Source: Clostridiales bacterium (GTDB lineage: Bacteria > Bacillota > Clostridia > Christensenellales > JAISNN01). From it: a stretch of DNA of 8,060 nt. Shown piece after piece: positions 1 to 5,054 of this stretch. The stretch is taken from assembly GCA_031273965.1 (NCBI GenBank), contig JAISQX010000200.1, positions 1-8,060 of the forward strand. Reading direction: 5' to 3'. A model generated the notes under the pieces. That model worked only from the letters and a program-made list of their open reading frames with translations. It did no database searches and was not told the origin of the DNA. Made by a program: the position numbers and the translations under genes. Every line of letters begins with the position of its first letter. Position 1 is the stretch's first letter.

Positions 1-1
1 C

Positions 2-1324
2 AATATATTCGGCACGGACGCTTTAAATTCGCCCGGAGTTATTCTGTTTAATCTCATGGAAGCGCTAACGTCGTCGATAGGCGAGTTTGCGTCCGAAACC
101 CTATTGCAGGGCAGCGGAGAATGGTACGCCGGACTTATAAACGACGGACTTTTGGGCGGATTATTCGCCGTATTGTCGTTTGTTCCTCAGATACTCGTAT
201 TGTTCCTCTTTCTTTCGATATTAGAGGACAGCGGATATATGGCGCGCGTGGCTTTTATAATGGACAGAGCATTCAGAAAATTCGGACTTTCGGGAAAGGC
301 TTTTATGCCGCTCGTAATGTGTTTCGGTTGCGGCGTGCCGGGAATAATGGCGACGCGAACTCTCGAAAACGAACAGGAGAGAAAACGCACAATTTTCCTT
401 GCGCCGTTCTTTTCCTGCGGAGCGAAGCTTCCCATTTGGGCGGCGTTTGCCGGAGCGTTCGCTTACTATAGAGGCTTGAACGCCGAAATGATTGTTTTTT
501 CTATGTACATACTCGGCATAGCCATAGCCATAATATCCGCTTTTCTACTTAAAAAGACGATAATAAAGGGCGAAACGCCGCCTTTTATCATGGAGTTGCC
601 GGCGTATAGGTTGCCACAAGTAAAAAACACGCTTTTGCATCTCTGGGAAAAATTAAAGCATTACGTCATAAGAGCCGGTACGATAATCGCCGGAGCGACG
701 ATAGTCATATGGGCGCTGACAAATTTGAGTTTTTCGTTTGTCATGGTCGAGGACAGCGGGGACAGTATGCTGGGAGTAATATCGAAGTTCTTTACCTGGA
801 TATTTATCCCGTTGGGCTTCGGAATGGGCGATAACGGATGGAAGTTTGTCGTGGCGACGTTTACCGGGCTTATAGCCAAAGAAATCGTCGTGGCGACAAT
901 GGGCATATTCGCGGGAATGGACGGCGATGAAGCGTTAGAAACGGAAGGCGAAGAGGTGGGAACCACCTTACTTGGCGCAATGATAATCACGGTTGGCGGC
1001 TCCTTGGGAGCTTTGGACGTTGCCGTGCCCGCAATGTTCGCGTTTATGGCGTTTAACCTGTTAAGCGTGCCGTGTATGGCGGCGGTAGGCGCCGCGAGAG
1101 GCGAATTTAGGAACGGCAAATGGCTCTTTAAGGCGATAGCCTTTTGGGTGGTTACCGCGTACGTCGTGTCGCTGATAATATTTTGGGTCGGCGCGCTGTA
1201 TTCTCTGGCATGGTGGGCGGGGTTGCTCGCGACGTTGGGACTCGGAGCATTGCTCGCCGTTTTGATAAAGTTTAACGTCGTCGATTTAGTCGGTAAAAAA
1301 TTAAAAGGAAATAAAGGTCTGTAA
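2..1324 (+). CDS. feoB: Ferrous iron transport protein B, C-terminal membrane part (5' partial)
   Basis: FeoB is the inner-membrane Fe(II) permease; its N-terminal G domain lies outside the window. The frame is open from base 2, so the ATG at 56 is internal and not the start; about 440 residues are visible. Two hallmark gate motifs are present: GCGVPGIMATRTLE (from base 326) and PFFSCGAKLPIW (from base 404), both with the conserved Cys. Between and after them are multiple hydrophobic segments, including two near the C-terminus (about 1133-1280), ending in a basic Lys-rich tail. This matches the Gate / FeoB_C / Gate layout of the family. The stop codon abuts the ATG of the next gene (0 bp gap), so the two are surely co-translated. 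feoA and any Fur box would lie upstream of the window. The family call is secure. Confidence 0.96.
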   Translation, partial: NIFGTDALNSPGVILFNLMEALTSSIGEFASETLLQGSGEWYAGLINDGLLGGLFAVLSFVPQILVLFLFLSILEDSGYMARVAFIMDRAFRKFGLSGKAFMPLVMCFGCGVPGIMATRTLENEQERKRTIFLAPFFSCGAKLPIWAAFAGAFAYYRGLNAEMIVFSMYILGIAIAIISAFLLKKTIIKGETPPFIMELPAYRLPQVKNTLLHLWEKLKHYVIRAGTIIAGATIVIWALTNLSFSFVMVEDSGDSMLGVISKFFTWIFIPLGFGMGDNGWKFVVATFTGLIAKEIVVATMGIFAGMDGDEALETEGEEVGTTLLGAMIITVGGSLGALDVAVPAMFAFMAFNLLSVPCMAAVGAARGEFRNGKWLFKAIAFWVVTAYVVSLIIFWVGALYSLAWWAGLLATLGLGALLAVLIKFNVVDLVGKKLKGNKGL

Positions 1325-1525
1325 ATGAATGCTATTGAAATAATAATATTAATATCGGCATTGGCTCTCGTGGCTTTTACGGTGTTATACAATATTTTGA
1401 AACGAAAGAAAGGAAAATCGTGCGGATGCGGCGGATGCGCCGAGGCAGGCGGCGACGGGCGTTGCGATTGCGGGTGCGGTCGTCACGCGCCGCAGGACGA
1501 TGAAAAAAAAGACGGAGAGATTTGA
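1325..1525 (+). CDS. FeoB-associated Cys-rich membrane protein
   Basis: A 66-residue protein with one N-terminal membrane segment (about residues 4-24), a basic stop-transfer stretch (RKKGK) and a short cytoplasmic tail rich in Cys and Gly. The cysteines are at 33, 35, 38, 47, 49 and 51, forming C-x-C-x2-C and C-x-C-x-C clusters, followed by an acidic end. This is the layout of the small FeoB-associated Cys-rich family found directly after feoB in many Firmicutes. The start ATG directly follows the feoB stop codon, which supports translational coupling. Likely role (inference): metal binding or redox handling near the FeoB pore; the family's biochemistry is not settled. It lacks the winged-helix domain of enterobacterial FeoC. 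Confidence 0.88.
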   Translation: MNAIEIIILISALALVAFTVLYNILKRKKGKSCGCGGCAEAGGDGRCDCGCGRHAPQDDEKKDGEI

Positions 1526-1547
1526 GAAAAGGAAATTTTTGAATAAC

Positions 1548-1590
1548 AAACGAGCGGTTTCCGATATGAATGCCGCTCGTTTATTTTTTT
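1548..1590 (+). terminator. Intrinsic terminator of the feo operon
   Basis: A perfect 10-bp stem (AAACGAGCGG at 1548-1557 with CCGCTCGTTT at 1573-1582) closes a 15-nt loop and is followed by A and seven T residues (1584-1590). It lies 22 bp after the stop of the Cys-rich protein. On the minus strand the same stem is followed by a weaker T-rich run (GTTATTC), so it may also help stop the convergent spore coat operon that ends at 1609. Confidence 0.93.
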
Positions 1591-1608
1591 GGCCGCGCTT
1601 TAGGCGGT

Positions 1609-1896
1609 TTAGATAGTCAGACTTCCGATTTCTCGTTTAAAGGTGTCGGCAACGGTCTTAGCTTCGTTGATATCCGCGGCTGGAGCGGGCTTGACCTTGT
1701 AATAGCCTTTTTCCGCCATGGCATTGTAGATGCCGAGTTGAATATTGCCCGCCTCGTCAAAGTTTTTGGAAAGAACGCCTCTTAAATTGGGGCATTGCGC
1801 TTCCGTAATCATTTCGCCGTAAGTTTTTACGATGGTTTTTTCGAGATTGAGCATTTCTTGCAAATAATCTTTTTCGGTAAAATTCATTGCATTCAT
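1609..1896 (-). CDS. Spore coat protein, CotF family
   Basis: A 95-residue protein with the single-domain architecture of the Coat F family: a helix containing LQEMLNLEKTIVKTYGEMI (residues 12-30), the conserved TEAQCPNLR segment (31-39), a second helix (42-63) and the GYYKVKPA motif (65-72), then a C-terminal amphipathic stretch. The family includes Bacillus CotF, a coat component of the endospore, and many short clostridial versions; the helical bundle resembles the ferritin-like fold. AAGGAG (complement of 1907-1912) lies 10 nt before the start at 1896; a second in-frame ATG three codons later is possible but less well spaced. It lies 7 bp after the stop of the upstream minus-strand gene, so the two form an operon. 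Expression in the mother cell during sporulation is inferred, not seen. Confidence 0.88.
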   Translation of the reverse strand: MNAMNFTEKDYLQEMLNLEKTIVKTYGEMITEAQCPNLRGVLSKNFDEAGNIQLGIYNAMAEKGYYKVKPAPAADINEAKTVADTFKREIGSLTI

Positions 1897-1903
1897 AAAT
1901 AAA

Positions 1904-2095
1904 TCACTCCTTCGATAAGAACGACATGAGGTCGTCGAATCTTTTTTTGTGGCTTTCGCCCGTCGTTTTGAGCATTTGCTTGACTTTTCTGTCGGTAATA
2001 TTTTGACTTATAGACGCGCAGTTTTTGTACGCCGCCTGTTCGTAGTTGAGCAAGTCGGATATAGCCGCCAACTCTTTACCGGTAATGTTAGCCAT
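1904..2095 (-). CDS. Small helical protein paired with CotF (probable spore coat component)
   Basis: A 63-residue protein predicted to be almost wholly helical (starts MANITGKELAAISDLLNYEQ). The pattern, an early acidic and aromatic helix with NYEQAAYK followed by a second helix with SHKKRFDDLMSFL, resembles the short clostridial ferritin-like or coat-associated proteins commonly encoded beside CotF. The reading frame is open upstream to 2188, but the extra N-terminus (rich in Phe and basic residues) has no ribosome site; AAGGAGG (complement of 2109-2115) sits 13 nt before the ATG at 2095, so I choose that start. The TGA is 7 bp before the CotF start, and the CotF ribosome site lies just beside it. 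The exact function is unknown; the coat assignment rests on context and general similarity. Confidence 0.78.
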   Translation of the reverse strand: MANITGKELAAISDLLNYEQAAYKNCASISQNITDRKVKQMLKTTGESHKKRFDDLMSFLSKE

Positions 2096-2108
2096 AGTGT
2101 GATAAAAA

Positions 2109-2115
2109 CCTCCTT
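2109..2115 (-). promoter_or_regulatory. Strong ribosome binding site that sets the start of the small coat gene
   Basis: The minus strand reads AAGGAGG, a full Shine-Dalgarno match, 13 nt before the ATG at 2095. It argues against the longer reading of this frame starting at 2188. I found no convincing promoter for this operon upstream; a sporulation sigma factor would not need a sigma-A consensus. Confidence 0.8.
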
Positions 2116-2255
2116 GATTGTTTATGAAGAAATTTTGCGCAAAGACAAACGATTTTATACGCGGGAAGAAAAAAAAGTTTTTTGTCAAAGGATAAACGGG
2201 CTTTCAAAATAACGGCGGCGGACATGCAAAAAAAATTTTCATGCGCTTGCCCTTC

Positions 2256-2295
2256 AAAATTGTCAACCAAACCGATTAAACGGGTTGACAATTTT
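2256..2295. promoter_or_regulatory. BirA (biotin repressor) operator upstream of bioY
   Basis: A perfect 13-bp inverted repeat: AAAATTGTCAACC (2256-2268) and GGTTGACAATTTT (2283-2295) separated by 14 nt. The inner half-sites TTGTCAACC-N14-GGTTGACAA match, with one base changed per half-site, the known BirA box TTGTAAACC-N14/15-GGTTTACAA. The right half contains the -35 box TTGACA of the bioY promoter, so bound BirA with biotinyl-AMP would exclude RNA polymerase. The match, the spacing and the biotin genes directly downstream make this a confident call, although no birA gene is in the window. Confidence 0.92.
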
Positions 2296-2313
2296 TTTAT
2301 TTGAAGATATAAT
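2285..2313 (+). promoter_or_regulatory. Perfect-consensus sigma-A promoter of the bioYBD operon
   Basis: TTGACA (2285-2290), a 17-bp spacer and TATAAT (2308-2313). Transcription would be expected to begin about 6-8 bases after the -10 box, at 2319-2321, and the bioY ATG is at 2321. There is no room for a ribosome site, so the message is predicted to be leaderless or nearly so. The -35 box lies inside the right half-site of the BirA operator. Confidence 0.9.
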
Positions 2314-2320
2314 AATTTTT

Positions 2321-3025
2321 ATGAAAAAGAGTTTTGTTTCCAATAGGGAGATAGCGCTGTACGCGCTTTTTGTGGCGGCGATAGCGGCGGGCGCGCGGTT
2401 TTATATACCCGTGGGCGGGTCGGAATTTACTTTGCAGTTTTTGTTCGCTAATCTTGCGGGCTTGCTTTTGGGAAAGAAAGGCGGCGCTATAACTTTGGGT
2501 ATTTATCTGGCGCTGGGTCTTATCGGCGTGCCCGTATTCGCCGTCGGCGGGGGAATAGCCTATGTGTTAAGACCGAGCTTCGGATATCTTTTGGGATTTT
2601 TGGCGGGGGCTTACGCCGCGGGGTACGTTCTGGAGCGTCAAAAGAGTCCAACGTTCAAGGCGTTGCTAATAGCCGGACTCGTAAACTTCTTGATTGTTTA
2701 TGTTCTGGGAATGACGTACAATTTCCTCATGACAAATCTCTATGTTGGCGATAGTCTTTCGGTTTGGACGCTTGTTTTGTACGATTTTATCCTACAAGCG
2801 CCGGGAGATATTTTGTTGTGCTTCGCGGGGGCATGGATAGCCAAGCAGTTGCTTCCGATTATAAAACGCGAAGCGGTCGGCGGCGGTTCTATGGGCGCTT
2901 CGGCGTTGACGGAGACCAAAAGCCGCGTCGCGGATAAAGAGGCTTCTTTTAATAGCGTCAATCATGAGGAGCCGGACTCAAAGCCCGATACGATTTCGGA
3001 CGGTATGGAAGAGGAAAAAAGATAG
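2321..3025 (+). CDS. bioY: BioY-family ECF transporter S component
   Basis: BioY proteins are membrane substrate-binding subunits for biotin uptake, working with a shared EcfA/EcfT energising module that is not in this window. This 234-residue protein shows about six hydrophobic segments, the TLQFLFANLAGLLLG segment (37-51), GVPVFAVGGG (69-78), LRPSFGYLLGF (83-93) and the late PGD motif (161-163), all typical of the family. I start at the ATG at 2321; the frame runs back to a TTG at 2285, but that codon is the promoter's -35 box. Two oddities: the family's usual PGD-x-x-K reads PGDILL, with Leu166 in place of the Lys, and a polar, Ser/Glu/Asp-rich tail of about 50 residues (184-234) follows the last helix. 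Control by BirA and position before bioB and bioD fix the pathway; the exact ligand is less certain. Confidence 0.92.
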   Translation: MKKSFVSNREIALYALFVAAIAAGARFYIPVGGSEFTLQFLFANLAGLLLGKKGGAITLGIYLALGLIGVPVFAVGGGIAYVLRPSFGYLLGFLAGAYAAGYVLERQKSPTFKALLIAGLVNFLIVYVLGMTYNFLMTNLYVGDSLSVWTLVLYDFILQAPGDILLCFAGAWIAKQLLPIIKREAVGGGSMGASALTETKSRVADKEASFNSVNHEEPDSKPDTISDGMEEEKR

Positions 3026-3031
3026 AGCGCG

Positions 3032-3047
3032 GGCGGCAAAGACCGCC
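3032..3047 (+). other. Short GC hairpin between bioY and bioB
   Basis: GGCGG (3032-3036) and CCGCC (3043-3047) form a 5-bp stem with a 6-nt loop in the 85-bp gap after bioY. A T5 run (3056-3060) begins 9 nt after the stem, too far for a standard terminator. It might act as a weak attenuator or as an RNA-processing or stability element, or be a chance hairpin. Confidence 0.35.
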
Positions 3048-3110
3048 AAAGAATATTTTTGAAGCGTTGCGAGAATAAAAACGAATACGGGGATTAAAGA
3101 AAGGCGATTT

Positions 3111-4070
3111 ATGGTTACAGAATTGAAAGATAAGATTTTGAACGGTTATGCGATAACTAAACGGGAGGCTATGGAGCTTGTCGCGGCGGAACTTTCGGAG
3201 CTTGCGGGATGCGCCGACGAGATAAGAAGGCATTTTTGCGGGAATAGCTTTGACATGTGTTCGATTATTAACGGTAAGAGCGGAGCTTGCGGCGAGAACT
3301 GCAAGTTTTGCGCCCAATCGAAACACAATCATACGGGGTGCGAAGTATATTCGCTTCTCGACGAAAAGGAAGTGACCGAAAGCGCGCTGTACAACCATAA
3401 AAAAGGCGTCAACAGATTTTCCATCGTTACGGCGGGGAGGGCTTTGAACGATAGAGAAGTGGACGAGGTTTGCAAAAACTATGAAAATATTGGAAACGCT
3501 TGCGGAATATTCAAGTGCGCTTCTCACGGGCTTTTGAAATTTGAACAATTCCAAAGGCTTTTGAGGGCGGGCGTAAAGAGATATCATTGTAATATCGAGA
3601 CGTCGCGCGCTTTTTTCCCCAATATATGCACGACGCATACGTACGACGACAAAATTAACGCGATAAAAACGGCGCAAAAAGCCGGTATGGAGGTTTGCAG
3701 CGGCGGGATAATGGGTATGGGGGAGAGCTTTGAGGACAGGATAGACATGGCGCTTGACCTGAGAGAGCTTGGAATAAAATCCGTGCCCGTCAACGTTTTA
3801 AAACCCATAAAAGGTACGCCCGTGGAGAATTTGCCGACCTTAAAAAAAGACGAAATCAGAAGAATAGTCGCCATTTACCGCTTCATATTGCCCGACGCGG
3901 CGATAAGAATGGCGGGAGGGCGCGGACTTCTTGACGACAAGGGCGAGGAAGTGTTTTTGTCCGGAGCGAACGCGGCGGCGACGGGCGATATGCTGACGAC
4001 GGGCGGCATAAGCATCGATAACGATATGGAAATCGTTAAAAAACTCGGATACGAGGTCAGGCTGTCGTGA
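3111..4070 (+). CDS. bioB: Biotin synthase (radical SAM), Type II-like cysteine pattern
   Basis: Catalyses sulfur insertion into dethiobiotin, the last step of biotin synthesis. The 319-residue protein carries the radical-SAM motif C60-x3-C64-x2-C67 (GACGENCKFCAQS), the HTYDD segment (176-180), CSGGIMGMGE (196-205), the IRMAGGR motif (265-271) and the C-terminal GANAAATGDMLTTGG (285-299). Compared with the E. coli enzyme, the auxiliary-cluster ligand Cys97 is a Ser here (Ser104 in NRFSIVTAGR), while Cys128 and Cys188 equivalents remain (Cys136, Cys196). An additional Cys173 sits in NICTTHTYDD, where E. coli-type enzymes have no Cys. This fits the Type II biotin synthases of obligate anaerobes, reported to use a 4Fe-5S auxiliary cluster. 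A purine-rich AAAGAAAGG lies 6 nt before the ATG. The end overlaps bioD by 4 bp. Confidence 0.96.
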   Translation: MVTELKDKILNGYAITKREAMELVAAELSELAGCADEIRRHFCGNSFDMCSIINGKSGACGENCKFCAQSKHNHTGCEVYSLLDEKEVTESALYNHKKGVNRFSIVTAGRALNDREVDEVCKNYENIGNACGIFKCASHGLLKFEQFQRLLRAGVKRYHCNIETSRAFFPNICTTHTYDDKINAIKTAQKAGMEVCSGGIMGMGESFEDRIDMALDLRELGIKSVPVNVLKPIKGTPVENLPTLKKDEIRRIVAIYRFILPDAAIRMAGGRGLLDDKGEEVFLSGANAAATGDMLTTGGISIDNDMEIVKKLGYEVRLS

Positions 4071-4798
4071 GCCGCGCGGTTTTTGTTACGGCGACGGGGA
4101 CCGACGCGGGAAAAACGTACGTTGCCGCGTTAATTATAAAAAAATTGAGGGAAAGCCGAATAAACGCCGGCTATTACAAAGCGGTATTGAGCGGCGCGGA
4201 ATATGACGCCGACGGGAGAGTAACCGGAAGCGACGCGCATTACGTATGCGCGGTTGCCGGAATCGACGGGGCGCCCGAAGAGCTTGTGTCTTATATATAC
4301 AAAACGGCGGTTTCGCCGCACCTTGCCGCGAGATTGGAAAACAATCCCCCGAAAATCGAGAAGATAATCGGCGATTTTGAGAGGGCGCGGAGGTTATTCG
4401 ATTATGTCGTCGTCGAGGGAAGCGGAGGAATAGTTTGTCCCGTGAGGCGTGACAAAAGCGTATCGTCAGACACTTCTTACGCGCCGTCAAAAAATTCCGA
4501 TGGAAATATCATGCTTACGGATATAATCAAAGCCTTTGGAACCGACATAATCATCGTCGCGCCGTCGGGACTCGGGAGTATAAATTCCACGGTGTTGACC
4601 GTCGAATACGCGCGGCAAAAGGGTATGACCGTAAAAGGCGTGATAATGAATAATTTTGACAAGAATAATCCGATGCACGCCGACAATAAGGAACAAACCG
4701 AAGCCTTGACCGGAGTAAGAGTAATCGCCTGCCTTCCCAATAATTGCGCGGACTTTCCGCTTGAAACAAAAGAGCTAATAAAGATATTCGGAGAATAA
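4067..4798 (+). CDS. bioD: Dethiobiotin synthetase
   Basis: Closes the ureido ring of dethiobiotin from 7,8-diaminopelargonate, CO2 and ATP, giving the substrate of BioB. The 243-residue protein begins with GTG in a GTGA overlap with the bioB stop codon, a classic translationally coupled junction. Visible motifs: the P-loop ATGTDAGKT (9-17), YYKAVLSG (36-43), VVEGSGGIVCPV (115-126), the APSGLGSINSTVLTVEYA segment (165-182) and GVIMNN (191-196). Between the VCPV motif and the LTDIIKAFG helix it has a Ser-rich stretch (about 129-146) that looks longer than in compact BioD proteins; it is probably a surface loop. I see no clear intrinsic terminator in the roughly 190 bp after the stop codon. Confidence 0.95.
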   Translation: MSRAVFVTATGTDAGKTYVAALIIKKLRESRINAGYYKAVLSGAEYDADGRVTGSDAHYVCAVAGIDGAPEELVSYIYKTAVSPHLAARLENNPPKIEKIIGDFERARRLFDYVVVEGSGGIVCPVRRDKSVSSDTSYAPSKNSDGNIMLTDIIKAFGTDIIIVAPSGLGSINSTVLTVEYARQKGMTVKGVIMNNFDKNNPMHADNKEQTEALTGVRVIACLPNNCADFPLETKELIKIFGE

Positions 4799-4965
4799 CG
4801 CCGCGCGCGAGGGAGAATTTTATAAGTTTAGATTTCCCCTTGCTCGATTAACGTCGCTTTCTTGATATTAAAAAAATGCCAAAATCGCTAACTCCTACGG
4901 ATAACGCGTATAAAAAACGCGAATTTGAGAAAGAAATAATAGGGGCAAAAAAATAAAAATAAAAA

Positions 4966-4983
4966 AGTTAGATAGAACTAACT
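4966..4983. promoter_or_regulatory. Inverted repeat, candidate operator of the ABC importer operon
   Basis: AGTTAG (4966-4971) and CTAACT (4978-4983) form a perfect 6-bp inverted repeat with a 6-bp spacer. It ends 7 bp before the -35 box, centred about 52 bp upstream of the predicted transcription start, a position common for activators and also used by repressors. It follows an A-rich tract (4947-4966). I do not recognise a known regulator consensus. Confidence 0.5.
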
Positions 4984-4990
4984 ATTTTAC

Positions 4991-5020
4991 TTGACAAGCG
5001 CGCGCGCATGGTGTTATAAT
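4991..5020 (+). promoter_or_regulatory. Consensus sigma-A promoter of the ABC importer operon
   Basis: TTGACA (4991-4996), an 18-bp spacer and TATAAT (5015-5020). The spacer contains a 10-bp alternating GC tract (4998-5007). The predicted start near 5027 leaves an untranslated leader of about 28 nt, too short for a TPP or other metabolite riboswitch, so regulation must act on initiation. AAGGAG (5039-5044) is the ribosome site, 10 nt before the ATG at 5055. Confidence 0.88.
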
Positions 5021-5054
5021 TCGAATAGACAAATATAAAAGGAGATTACATATT

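Noticed and set aside
661..1392. Minus-strand open frame of 243 codons across feoB
   Set aside because: It is antisense to conserved FeoB sequence and has no recognisable domain; it arises from codon bias.
2154..2188. Minus-strand promoter with TTGACA (2188-2183) and TATAAA (2159-2154) for the coat operon
   Set aside because: The spacer is 23 bp, too long for sigma-A, and a sporulation gene is more likely read by a sporulation sigma factor whose boxes I could not place with confidence.
2096..2188. N-terminal extension of the small coat gene
   Set aside because: The perfect AAGGAGG at 2109-2115 lies inside this extension and points to the ATG at 2095; the extra residues look non-coding.
2256..2298. 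The bioY-upstream inverted repeat followed by T7 as an intrinsic terminator
   Set aside because: No plus-strand gene ends upstream, the stem is AT-rich at its base, and the repeat matches a BirA box overlapping a perfect promoter; the T run is part of the promoter spacer.
2285..2320. TTG at 2285 as the bioY start, adding 12 residues
   Set aside because: That codon is the -35 hexamer of the promoter and would not be transcribed; no ribosome site precedes it.
4876..4956. 26-residue frame (MPKSLTPTDN...) between bioD and the ABC operon
   Set aside because: No ribosome site, A-rich surroundings, and too short to support from one sequence.
4799..4990. TPP or other riboswitch upstream of the ABC importer
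   Set aside because: The promoter lies at 4991-5020, leaving only about 28 nt of leader, and I see no conserved riboswitch core upstream of it.
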